A DNA stretch of 34,031 nt from CAZJBP01 sp964544115 (lineage in GTDB: Bacteria > Verrucomicrobiota > Kiritimatiellia > UBA8416 > JADHWI01), in NCBI GenBank assembly GCA_964544115.1, contig CAZJBP010000011.1, positions 1 to 34,031 on the forward strand, written 5' to 3'. Position 1 is the first letter of the stretch; every line of letters starts with the position of its first letter. The translations under genes were made by a program, and so were the position numbers. This document shows, in pieces, positions 1 through 7,112 of the stretch. The notes under the pieces are model-generated. The model saw nothing but the letters and a program-made list of their open reading frames with translations, was not told the DNA's origin and did not search any database.

Positions 1-243
1 ACGCCCCATGGTTGTGGCAGGATCGAGAAATGCCAGCCCCACACGCTCCAGCGCCTCGGCCGCGTCCGGCGCGGGACGCCCCTGGGCCGCCAGCTTACGG
101 CGAACGCCTCCGGAGGTGAAGGCCCAGCGGATCAGGACGCCCGGCGCCCGCCGCGCCGCGGCGCGCCCGATCGCGTCGAGCGCGGCCTGCGCCTGCGGGC
201 AGCTGGTGCCCGGGGCGGCGAGGAGGACGGCCACGGCGCTCAT
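1..243 (-). CDS. Sirohydrochlorin chelatase, CbiK-like (3' part missing)
   Basis: The first 81 codons of a gene that runs off the left edge. The N-terminus (MSAVAVLLAAPGTSCPQAQ, then a stretch containing RWAFTSGGVRRKLA) resembles the start of CbiK-type anaerobic chelatases, which open with a 'hydrophobic strand-x-GTSxPxA' segment and then 'RWAYTS..IRRKL'. Those enzymes insert Co2+ or Fe2+ into sirohydrochlorin. The ATG overlaps the stop of the fused siroheme decarboxylase gene by 4 bases (ATGA), so the two are probably translationally coupled. Next to siroheme-pathway genes, the inferred role is iron insertion to make siroheme, the substrate of AhbAB. The catalytic histidines lie outside the window, so metal specificity cannot be judged. 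A less specific CbiX/SirB-like assignment is possible. Confidence 0.6.
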   Translation of the reverse strand, partial: MSAVAVLLAAPGTSCPQAQAALDAIGRAAARRAPGVLIRWAFTSGGVRRKLAAQGRPAPDAAEALERVGLAFLDPATTMGR

Positions 244-1259
244 GGCGAGCCGCCGTCTTCCGGCTCCAGGAAGAATACCGGGCTGGATTTCTTGAACTCG
301 CGCACGGACCACAGCATGCGCCCCTCGGGCAGTCCGGCGTCGGATCCCAGCCGCTGGAAGATGCGGCCGGCTTCCCCGGAGGTGCGCGCGTGGATCATGG
401 CGTAGAGGTTGTACGGGAAGGCCGGCGTGGACGGGCGCTCATAGCAGTGCGTGACGTGCGGGCTGCGGGCGCAGACGCGGCCGGCCGCTTCGATGCGTTC
501 GGCGGCAACCGGCCAGACGCACATGCTGTTGGCGGCGAAACCTAGGCGGCGGTGCCGCAGGATCAGGCCGATGCGGCGGATGAGGCCCGCTTGCTGCCAG
601 CGGCGCAGGAGCTCGAGCAGCGCCTCCGGGTCCATCCCCAGTTCCACGGCCGCCGCGCCGAACGGATCGGCGCTGACCGGCAGCGAGCCCTGCAGCATAC
701 GCACGATGCGCCGCTCGCCTTCGGTCAGCGCGCCGGGCGAGGCGGCACCGCCCGACGACGCACCGGGATGCCGCGCCTCCGGCTCGCCCTCCGGCGCGTC
801 GGCGCCGCCGAACACCGCCTCGATTTTGAACTTTCGCAGGGCCGGCAGGTTGAGCACGGGGGCGGGGGCCAGCCGCGCGGCAAGGCGCTCGAACTCGCGC
901 GGCAGATCGGCGGCAGGCGCGGTCAGCGTAAACCACAGGTTCGGGCGGCCGTCGCGCTCGTAGGCGTGCGTCACGCCGGGATGGTCGGCGAAGACGGCGC
1001 CGGCGGCCTCCAGCCGCTCCGCGGGAACATCGGCGGCGCACAGCGTGCTGCGGTAGCCCAGACTGTGCGAATCGAACACCGCGCCGAACCGGCGCGCCAC
1101 GCCCGAGTCGAACAGGTCGCGGACGCGTGCCAGGACGGCCTCCTCCCCGAGACCGGCCGCCGCCCCGAGGCACGCAAACGGCCGCCGCTCCAGCGGCAGC
1201 CCCTTCTGGAGAGCCACGAGCAGCGCGTCCCCCGTGGTTGTCGTATCGGCTTCTGGCAT
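240..1259 (-). CDS. ahbAB: Siroheme decarboxylase, AhbA-AhbB fusion
   Basis: This 339-residue protein carries two Lrp/AsnC-like siroheme decarboxylase halves in one chain. In known organisms AhbA and AhbB are usually two polypeptides of about 150-170 residues. They remove two acetate carboxyls from siroheme to give 12,18-didecarboxysiroheme. The first half (about 10-150) has GVTHAYERDGRPNLWFTLTA, the second (about 178-335) has HVTHCYERPSTPAFPYNLYA. Both match the conserved 'VTHxYxR...NLW/Y' haem-pocket motif of the family, with His98 and His271. A Gly/Ala/Pro-rich linker (about 151-177) joins them, and each half ends in a 'KFKIE' or 'EFKKSSP' strand. The gene starts 3 bases after the upstream C39-like gene and overlaps the downstream chelatase by 4 bases. 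NirDL-type fusions in haem d1 synthesis are the closest known parallel. The ahbC and ahbD genes elsewhere in the window favour the haem b route. Confidence 0.85.
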   Translation of the reverse strand: MPEADTTTTGDALLVALQKGLPLERRPFACLGAAAGLGEEAVLARVRDLFDSGVARRFGAVFDSHSLGYRSTLCAADVPAERLEAAGAVFADHPGVTHAYERDGRPNLWFTLTAPAADLPREFERLAARLAPAPVLNLPALRKFKIEAVFGGADAPEGEPEARHPGASSGGAASPGALTEGERRIVRMLQGSLPVSADPFGAAAVELGMDPEALLELLRRWQQAGLIRRIGLILRHRRLGFAANSMCVWPVAAERIEAAGRVCARSPHVTHCYERPSTPAFPYNLYAMIHARTSGEAGRIFQRLGSDAGLPEGRMLWSVREFKKSSPVFFLEPEDGGSP

Positions 1260-1262
1260 GGC

Positions 1263-2594
1263 TCACTTCGGTTCTATGGTGTAAAGGCCGGTCGTAATGG
1301 CGTAGGCGTCATCCACGCCCATGCGCTTCAACTCATGGCCCGGCCCCCAACTGTCACTGTAGAGCACTTCTCGGGTCTTCGGATTGTGCCCGATGATGAG
1401 CCGCATGTGGCCGCCGCGCGCCTGCGGGAGTTCGACCTGCTCAGGGACAAACCCGAGCACGACGCCCCACAGCAGCGGGCAGCCGGCGCTGATCTTTGCG
1501 TCGATGGCGCTGGAGAAGCGGTTCAGCTCCACCTGGCTGGGGCGCCGGGCGAGCAGATACGTCTGCCGGTCCATGCTGTTGTAGATATCCTGCAGCATGA
1601 TGACGCCCGACGTCGGCAGCACAACCTCGGCGACCCCCTGCTTGCGCGCGGCGCGGTTATAATCGCCGACCAGCTGCTTGATCTGGCTGATGTCGGTGTG
1701 CTCGATCGTGCGCACGCAGATCCCCATCGGTTCGGCCATGCCCTTGATCGCGCGGACCAGCGACTCCGGGTCGGTGCCGCCCCCGGATGCCGTGCGCGCA
1801 CGCTGGGCCAGATCGTGCTGGCTGGCGTCCACGCCGTAATAGCGCAGGATCCGCTCTGTCGACGCCACCGCGCAATACCCTTTTCCCCCCTGGTCGACCA
1901 TGGGAATCCCGACCAGCCTCACGTCGCCCTTCGGAGTGGCCTCGACCCGCTCACGCAGCCCGATGGCGCCCCCGACCGCCTTCTGGGGCGTTACCTTGCC
2001 GACGCGCCGTCCGGCGTCCGGCGTAATCGCAAGGTTGACGAATTCGGGCAGGGGCTCGCGCTTGCGCGAGGCCGGGCCCTGGCGCCACGAATGAGAGGCG
2101 GCGAGGTAGAAGCACCGCGTGCCGTCGCTCCATGTCAGGGTCCGCACAACGCGGTCATGGCGGGTGTCTTGCCGGCCGGAAATGTCCCGCCCCGCGGCTC
2201 CGGTCAGCGCGGTCAGCGCCTTCTCGACCGAGGCCGCCCTCGCCGCGTACTCGTCCTCGCCAATGTCACCGACATCGCCCCGGTTGTAGAACGACAGGTC
2301 CACTCCGCTGACCTTCTCGCCAGCCACGCGAATCAGGGTTTCGACGACTGGCAGCCCCAGAAAGCTGGCTCCCGGCGCCGTCGAACGGGCGGTCTGCTGC
2401 TCCTCCGACACCCAGTACGCTTTCAACGGCTTGGCTGCAGCCGTCAGCTCGCCACGGGTGAGATCCCACAGGTTGGACGAGAGCACGAGCGCGTCGAGCG
2501 GCGACGCGGGGGAACCAAGGGTCGACGGAGCCGCGGCGACCCCGACCACGGCCGCGATCCACACGAGGACGGGCAGTAAGCGTCCACAAGACAT
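1263..2594 (-). CDS. Exported C39-like cysteine peptidase
   Basis: A 443-residue protein with an N-terminal hydrophobic signal (LLPVLVWIAAVVGVAAA), so it is probably exported. The N-terminal half (about 30-220) is not recognised. The C-terminal half is a papain-fold C39-like peptidase. It has a catalytic Cys near residue 240 in DQGGKGYCAVASTERILRYY, a His near 395 in GGHMRLIIGHN and an Asp near 413 in LYSDSWGPGHE. The order Cys-His-Asp and the 'GxCxxAS' and 'GHxRLIxGxN' contexts fit peptidase_C39_2-like proteins, often found as secreted proteins of unknown substrate. A strong ribosome site (GGGGGAG) precedes the ATG. The stop lies 3 bases before ahbAB, so the two are likely co-transcribed. 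No leader-peptide substrate or ABC exporter is nearby, which argues against bacteriocin processing. Confidence 0.7.
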   Translation of the reverse strand: MSCGRLLPVLVWIAAVVGVAAAPSTLGSPASPLDALVLSSNLWDLTRGELTAAAKPLKAYWVSEEQQTARSTAPGASFLGLPVVETLIRVAGEKVSGVDLSFYNRGDVGDIGEDEYAARAASVEKALTALTGAAGRDISGRQDTRHDRVVRTLTWSDGTRCFYLAASHSWRQGPASRKREPLPEFVNLAITPDAGRRVGKVTPQKAVGGAIGLRERVEATPKGDVRLVGIPMVDQGGKGYCAVASTERILRYYGVDASQHDLAQRARTASGGGTDPESLVRAIKGMAEPMGICVRTIEHTDISQIKQLVGDYNRAARKQGVAEVVLPTSGVIMLQDIYNSMDRQTYLLARRPSQVELNRFSSAIDAKISAGCPLLWGVVLGFVPEQVELPQARGGHMRLIIGHNPKTREVLYSDSWGPGHELKRMGVDDAYAITTGLYTIEPK

Positions 2595-2624
2595 GTTTCT
2601 CCCCCAACTGAAGCGGGCAACAGG

Positions 2625-2969
2625 TTACGGCTTGTACCGAACGCCGTCAACGAGATGCCCGACGGCCAGCAGCGGGTGTCGGACCATCATCCGCGGGCCG
2701 GCGTACTTCATGACGGCGCGGATCTTCTCACGCATGGCCGGCTTGTAACAGTGCACCGGGCATGCCGAGCACTTGGGTTTGTCGGCGCCGAACTTGCAGG
2801 CGTCGAGCCGCTGCATGGCGTAGGCGCGCAACGCCTCGCAGTCCGGGCACAAGGTCTCGCCGCCGGCGTGCAGGTCACGGCAGGCAAGGCGGATCATCGC
2901 CTCCACGGTCCGCTTCTCGCGTTCGATGCGGCGGCGCCCAGGGACAGAGGTCTGTTCTCGGTCTGCCAT
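2625..2969 (-). CDS. YgbA-like 'nitrous oxide-stimulated promoter' family protein
   Basis: A 114-residue soluble protein. REKRTVEAMI, LCPDCEALRAYAMQRLDACKFG, DKPKCSACPVHCYKPAMREKI and AGPRMMVRHPLLAVGHLVD follow the whole length of the E. coli YgbA family. That family has a characteristic set of cysteines (CPxC, CxFGxxKPxCxxCPxHCY) that could bind metal or an Fe-S cluster. In enterobacteria ygbA is controlled by the nitric-oxide sensor NsrR and is linked to growth under nitrosative stress; its biochemistry is not settled. The ATG at 2969 is chosen because the family similarity begins just after it. An in-frame TTG at 3035 would add 22 residues of no obvious relation. It lies 30 bases upstream of the C39-like gene on the same strand. 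The 159 bases between it and the desaturase show no convincing site. Confidence 0.8.
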   Translation of the reverse strand: MADREQTSVPGRRRIEREKRTVEAMIRLACRDLHAGGETLCPDCEALRAYAMQRLDACKFGADKPKCSACPVHCYKPAMREKIRAVMKYAGPRMMVRHPLLAVGHLVDGVRYKP

Positions 2970-3128
2970 AGGACAGTGTGTTGAGGAGTCTACCTGAAAT
3001 GACACCAGAATAGAACTGTTTATCGGTGAATGCAACCCGTGCGACGCTCATCGGCTGGCGACTGCAGCCCAGGGCTCGCAGAGCACCGGTCCGCGGCGCG
3101 CCGGGCCTCCCGGTAAAAGAAGAGCCGG

Positions 3129-4154
3129 CTATCGCCGCCCGACCTGTGGGAAACCGACGAGGGCCTTGCGCTCCTCGTCCCACAGCTTCAGCCGGACGCA
3201 GGACAGGCTCTGCCGGATCGTGAGCGGCGGCTTGGCCTGCAGCGCCGGGATGGCGTCGCAGCACTCCTTGAGCCGGTAGTTCGGGATGCGGGCCCCGAGA
3301 TGATGCACGTGATGGTACCCGATGTTGCCGGAGAACCAGCGCAGCACCCGCGGCAAGTCGTAGAAGGAACTGCCTTCCGTCGCGGCGCGCAAGGCATCCC
3401 ATTCGACCTTGCGCGCCCAGTACACCCCGTCGAACTGGTGCTGCACATAGAAGAGCCAGACGCCCGCCGCACCGGCCATCCAGATCACGGGCAACTGGAT
3501 GAGCAGGTAGGTCCGCCAGCCCACCGTCCAGACGGCCAGCAGCGCCACCCCCACGATGAGCAGGTTCGTGAACAGAACGCTCACGTGTTCCCGGCGCTTC
3601 GCCGTTTGGGTCGGGAGCCGGTAGCGCAGCGCGAAGCTGAACAGCGCGCCCAGCCCGATCAGCACCACGGGATTGCGGTAAAGCCGGTAGCAGAGCCGCC
3701 AAGCTTTCGAGGAGCTCTCATACTCCGCCCGCGTCAGGGTCCAGATATCCCCGAAGCCGCGCGCATCAAGGTTCGCGTAGCTGGCGTGATGCCGAAGATG
3801 GCTGAAGCGCCAGTCTTCAAACGGTGTGAACGCCAGGATCCCAAAACAATAGCCGAAGAAGGTGTTCGCGCGCTTCGACCGGAAGAGCGAGCCGTGCACA
3901 CAATCGTGAAACAGGATGAAGAGCCGGACCAGGAACGCGGCGGCCACCGCCGCCAGGGCCAGGGTCAGCGCGTACGGGGCGCCCCGCTGGACGGACCGGA
4001 TCATCAGGAACCACACGGCGCCGTAGGGCAGCACCGTGTTGATCACCTGCCATCCGGCCTTCCACGTGCTGGCCGCCCGATAACGTGCCAGAGTCGCGTG
4101 CCACGCCGGCCAAGTGCGGCCCCCGCTGTGATCCTGCTGCGTTGTGGTGGTCAC
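3129..4154 (-). CDS. Membrane fatty acid desaturase (DesA-type)
   Basis: A 341-residue integral membrane di-iron desaturase. The three histidine boxes are HDCVH (about 83-87), HLRHH (119-123) and HHVHH (281-285), the arrangement of acyl-lipid delta-12/omega-3 (DesA-like) desaturases. The family's FYVQHQFDGVYW segment (about 235-246) is also present. Hydrophobic stretches near 40-80, 165-180, 195-215 and 220-235 supply the membrane spans. These enzymes use O2, two iron atoms and electrons from ferredoxin or cytochrome b5 to introduce cis double bonds. A GTG start at 4154 is chosen because an AAGGAGG ribosome site (4159-4165) sits 4 bases before it; the open frame upstream to 4319 looks non-coding. 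The regiospecificity cannot be read from sequence. Head-to-head with the LamG gene. Confidence 0.85.
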   Translation of the reverse strand: MTTTTQQDHSGGRTWPAWHATLARYRAASTWKAGWQVINTVLPYGAVWFLMIRSVQRGAPYALTLALAAVAAAFLVRLFILFHDCVHGSLFRSKRANTFFGYCFGILAFTPFEDWRFSHLRHHASYANLDARGFGDIWTLTRAEYESSSKAWRLCYRLYRNPVVLIGLGALFSFALRYRLPTQTAKRREHVSVLFTNLLIVGVALLAVWTVGWRTYLLIQLPVIWMAGAAGVWLFYVQHQFDGVYWARKVEWDALRAATEGSSFYDLPRVLRWFSGNIGYHHVHHLGARIPNYRLKECCDAIPALQAKPPLTIRQSLSCVRLKLWDEERKALVGFPQVGRR

Positions 4155-4257
4155 GACGCCTCCTTGCGCTCCGCTCGTTAGGAGGCTACCAAACCCGCGG
4201 CCCCGGTCAAGAATCGGACACTTGCCTGTGCTCTGCCGGAATTGGTAAAGTTCCCGC

Positions 4258-5115
4258 ATGGTAATGAGACGCACACTGCTGACCGCTTCAGCGGTCGTTC
4301 TGTCCACGATGGTGTTCACACCTTCGTCGATGGCAAGTTACGCCTCGTACATCGCCCGTTCGAAACCCGTCGGGTGGTGGGGCATGAACGAGGCAGGGGG
4401 GCCCGCCCTGCAGACGACGGCGGACCTTTCAGGCGCGTACGGTGCGGCACACAATCAGGCGGGCGTGACCCTTCCGCTGACGTACCAGAGCGCCGGCACG
4501 GCGAGCCTGACGGATCAGGACGGCTTCGTCAGCGGCAGGGGAAACCGCGCTGCATACTTCGATGGCAGTTCGGGTTCAGGGGCCTACAATCACAGCACGA
4601 ACCAGTATGCCGGCGCCTTTCCGGGGGCCATCTACCGTTATGAGAGTGGCTTCTCGGTCGAGGTGTGGGTCAAGGCGGCCGGTTTTGTGTCTGCTGACTC
4701 GGCGAGAGTCATCGGTGTCCGGGAGTGGGGTTTCGGCTACGTCGGACCCAATGGCCCGCTGCACTTCACGACCTTCGGCAAGCAGGACTACTTTTCGACG
4801 GCTTCGCTGCCCGCCGACGGCGCCTGGCACCAGCTGGGTGTGTCGTGGGACGGCAACGTCACGGCGACCTTCTACCTTGACGGGGTTGCCGCCGGCACGT
4901 ACGTCGGAGTCAATGCGGGGCTCACGCCGATCAACAACACGTCGCCGAACAACCGCTGCAACCTGGGGTCCCGCGCGACGGACACCCAGCACTTCAAGGG
5001 CTGGGTCGACGAGGCTGTGATCTGGGGGCATCCGCGCACGGCCAAGGACTTCTGGGACAGCCACGAGGCCGCCCTCGGCGCATCTCTCGGCGCCCCCGTC
5101 CTCATCATTCGCTGA
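4258..5115 (+). CDS. Secreted LamG / concanavalin A-like domain protein
   Basis: A 285-residue protein with a Sec signal peptide (RRTLLTASAVVLSTMVF, cleavage probably after SMA) and one jelly-roll LamG-like domain over most of its length. The recognisable strands are the opening 'VGWWGMNEAGG', 'FSVEVWVKAAG' near 140, 'GAWHQLGVSWDGNVTATFYLDG' near 185-205, and 'KGWVDEAVIWGHPRTAKDFWDSH' near the end. This last is the usual final LamG motif (F-x-G-x-x-D-E-x-x-x-W/Y-x-R). Such domains bind carbohydrate or mediate adhesion and are abundant in secreted proteins of PVC bacteria. No catalytic domain or anchor is visible. The start could be ATG 4258 or ATG 4264. It converges with glnB, 19 bases away. 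Confidence 0.75.
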   Translation: MVMRRTLLTASAVVLSTMVFTPSSMASYASYIARSKPVGWWGMNEAGGPALQTTADLSGAYGAAHNQAGVTLPLTYQSAGTASLTDQDGFVSGRGNRAAYFDGSSGSGAYNHSTNQYAGAFPGAIYRYESGFSVEVWVKAAGFVSADSARVIGVREWGFGYVGPNGPLHFTTFGKQDYFSTASLPADGAWHQLGVSWDGNVTATFYLDGVAAGTYVGVNAGLTPINNTSPNNRCNLGSRATDTQHFKGWVDEAVIWGHPRTAKDFWDSHEAALGASLGAPVLIIR

Positions 5116-5134
5116 GCGCGCCCGCCGAAACGGC

Positions 5135-5476
5135 TCAGCCGATGGCCGCATGCCCTTCTTCGCCGGTCCGGATCCGGATGACCCGCGGCAGGTCCAGCAC
5201 GAAGATCTTCCCGTCGCCGATGTGCCCCGTGCGGGCGCCGGCCAGGATCGCGTCGATCGCGGCCTGAACAAAGTCGTCGTTGACCGCAATTTCCAGCCGC
5301 ACCTTGCGCAGGAGGCCGCCCGCCTCCTTGTGACTGCGGTAGATCTCGGCAATGCCTTTCTGGCGGCCGCGGCCCACGACGTTCGACACCGTGACGAGGT
5401 GAATGTCCCTCTCGGTCAGCTGCTTCAACACCGCGTCAAGCCGATCCGGCTGGATGATGGCGACGACATACTTCAT
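5135..5476 (-). CDS. glnK: PII nitrogen regulatory protein (GlnB/GlnK family), T-loop Tyr51 absent
   Basis: A 113-residue PII signal protein, normal family length. The binding residues for ATP/ADP and 2-oxoglutarate are present: GRQKG 37-41, Lys58, TGxxGDGK 83-90, and the RIRTGEE end at 101-107. Tyr46 is kept, but the T-loop (GIAEIYRSHKEAGGLLRK) has Glu at the position of the uridylylated Tyr51, and the family's RGAEY signature is lost. GlnD-type uridylylation at that residue is therefore impossible; control would rest on effector binding alone. It lies 18 bases downstream of amtB with a strong GGGGAGG ribosome site, so it almost certainly binds and gates that transporter, as GlnK does. The subfamily name is inferred from the amtB linkage. 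Confidence 0.9.
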   Translation of the reverse strand: MKYVVAIIQPDRLDAVLKQLTERDIHLVTVSNVVGRGRQKGIAEIYRSHKEAGGLLRKVRLEIAVNDDFVQAAIDAILAGARTGHIGDGKIFVLDLPRVIRIRTGEEGHAAIG

Positions 5477-5494
5477 GGTGGAGCCCTCCCCGCG

Positions 5495-6829
5495 TCAATC
5501 GATGATCGTGTACCCGGCCTCGCGGTGCTGGGTCAGATCCAGCCCGACGGCTTCTTCGTGCTCCGTCACGCGCAGACCCAGGACAAAGTCTATCAACTTG
5601 AAGAGGCCCCACGAGACGACAAACGCATACACCATGACCAGGACAACTGCCTTGGTCTGGACCAGGAACTGGTGGGGGTTCCCGTAGAACAGCCCGTCGA
5701 CACCCGCCGGGTTGACCGACTTCGTCGCCCACAGGCCGACCGCCAGCGACCCCCAGATGCCGCCGATGCCGTGCACGCCGAACGCGTCCAGGGAATCGTC
5801 ATACTGCCAGCGCGCCTTCACGGCCGTCACCGCCAGCCAGCACACGATCCCCGACCCCACGCCGATCCAGGTTGCCCCGGCCACATCGACGTACCCCGCC
5901 CCCGGCGTCACCGCGGCGAGCCCGGCCACCGCCCCCGTGATCATGCCCAGCGTCGTCGGCCGACCGAACTTCACGCCGTCCAGGATGCACCACACCAGGC
6001 CGGCAACGGCCCCCGCCGTGTGCGTGTTGAGGACCGCATGGATGGCCACGCCGTCCGCCGCCAGGGCGCTGCCGGCGTTGAAGCCATACCAGCCGAACCA
6101 CAGCAGCCCGGCGCCCAGGGCGGCGAGCGGCAGATTGTGCGGCGGCGAGATGCCGTCCGGAAAGCCCGTCCGCTTCCCCAGCACGAGCGCCGCGGCCAGG
6201 GCCGCCATCCCGGCGTTGACATGAACCACGATGCCGCCGGCGAAATCGACGGCTCCCGCGCCGCCCTGCGTCCCCAGCAGCCCGCCGGCACCCCACATCC
6301 AGTGAGTCACCGGGTCATACACGAGGGTCGCCCACAGCAGGCTGAACACGCAGAACGCCGAGAACCGCATCCGCTCGGCGAAGGCGCCGATCACCAAGGC
6401 CGGCGTGATCACGGCGAACATCATCTGAAAGAAGGCGAAGAGCAGGTGCGGGATCTTCGGCGCGTACGGCGACGGCGCCAGCCCTACGCCCTGCAGGTGC
6501 AGCCAGTCGAAGTTGCCGACGAGGCCGGACACCGTCGGCCCGAACGCCAGGCTGTAGCCGCAGAACACCCATTGCAGGCTGATCAGGCAGAGCGCCATGA
6601 AGCACTGCATCAGGACGGAGAGGATGTTCTTCTTGCGGACCAGCCCCCCGTAGAAAAGAGCCAGCCCCGGCGTCATCAGCATGACCAGCGCCGACGCGAC
6701 GAGTATCCAGGTGACGTCGCCGGGGTTGGACGTCATCCCCTGCGCCAGATCCCCTGCCTGCGCCGAGGCTACCGCCGCCAGCAAACCGACGACCCCGAGT
6801 GTCCCCGCCCGCCGCGCCGTCCTATTCAT
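5495..6829 (-). CDS. amtB: Ammonium transporter AmtB
   Basis: A 444-residue Amt/Rh channel. It has an N-terminal signal-like segment (GTLGVVGLLAAVASAQA) followed by about 11 membrane helices, starting with WILVASALVMLMTPGLALFYGGLVRKKN. The conserved pore features are visible: the first pore histidine in VVHVNAGMAALAAALVLG, the second in FGVHGIGGIWGSL, and DFAGGIVVHVNAG with the conserved Asp. It moves ammonium or ammonia across the inner membrane at low external nitrogen. The gene leads a two-gene unit with glnK. A GGGGAGG ribosome site (6838-6844) precedes the ATG, and a -24/-12 promoter-like sequence lies about 55 bases upstream, consistent with NtrC/sigma-54 control. Confidence 0.95.
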   Translation of the reverse strand: MNRTARRAGTLGVVGLLAAVASAQAGDLAQGMTSNPGDVTWILVASALVMLMTPGLALFYGGLVRKKNILSVLMQCFMALCLISLQWVFCGYSLAFGPTVSGLVGNFDWLHLQGVGLAPSPYAPKIPHLLFAFFQMMFAVITPALVIGAFAERMRFSAFCVFSLLWATLVYDPVTHWMWGAGGLLGTQGGAGAVDFAGGIVVHVNAGMAALAAALVLGKRTGFPDGISPPHNLPLAALGAGLLWFGWYGFNAGSALAADGVAIHAVLNTHTAGAVAGLVWCILDGVKFGRPTTLGMITGAVAGLAAVTPGAGYVDVAGATWIGVGSGIVCWLAVTAVKARWQYDDSLDAFGVHGIGGIWGSLAVGLWATKSVNPAGVDGLFYGNPHQFLVQTKAVVLVMVYAFVVSWGLFKLIDFVLGLRVTEHEEAVGLDLTQHREAGYTIID

Positions 6830-6883
6830 CGACCATGCCTCCCCGTCACCAAATCCGCATAACGCACAGAACCGTTGCGTTTA

Positions 6884-6899
6884 CGCAGTATCCGTGCCG
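6884..6899 (-). promoter_or_regulatory. Candidate sigma-54 (-24/-12) promoter of amtB-glnK
   Basis: Read on the minus strand, the site is CGGCACGGATACTGCG. It matches the sigma-54 consensus TGGCACG-N4-TTGCA at 9 of 12 fixed positions. The invariant GG (-24) and GC (-12) are present at the correct spacing. Transcription would start near 6873, leaving a 5' leader of about 44 bases before the ATG at 6829. Nitrogen-regulated sigma-54 control of amtB-glnK is well established in other bacteria. No clear NtrC enhancer pair was identified by eye in the 283-base gap (6830-7112), in which I see nothing else. Confidence 0.5.
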
Positions 6900-7112
6900 G
6901 GCGTTTCAAGAGCGGCCGGCACCGGCCACGCTCTTCCCCGAGCGATCTGGCGCAACCCACGATTCAAAAGGAAGATGCGGAAACTGGCTCGCCGTTGCGG
7001 CGGGCAAGAGGAATGGATCCGGAGGCAGCCCACGGCGTCCCGTGGGATTCCGCGGTGGCGACAGATATGTAAGACCAGCCCCGGGTGGCCGCGGCGAAAG
7101 ACGACAAGGTTG

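Noticed and set aside
552..2579. 675-codon open frame on the plus strand
   Set aside because: It is antisense to ahbAB and the C39-like gene, both with clear family motifs and ribosome sites. The product is Arg/His/Gly-rich low complexity, typical of a GC-rich shadow frame.
5111..5139. GCTGAGC/GCTCAGC inverted repeat between LamG and glnK as a bidirectional terminator
   Set aside because: A 7-bp stem with a 15-base loop and no T run on either strand, partly within coding ends; too weak to call.
5150..6862. 570-codon open frame on the plus strand
   Set aside because: Antisense to glnK-amtB, with Arg/Gln/His-rich composition and no domain.
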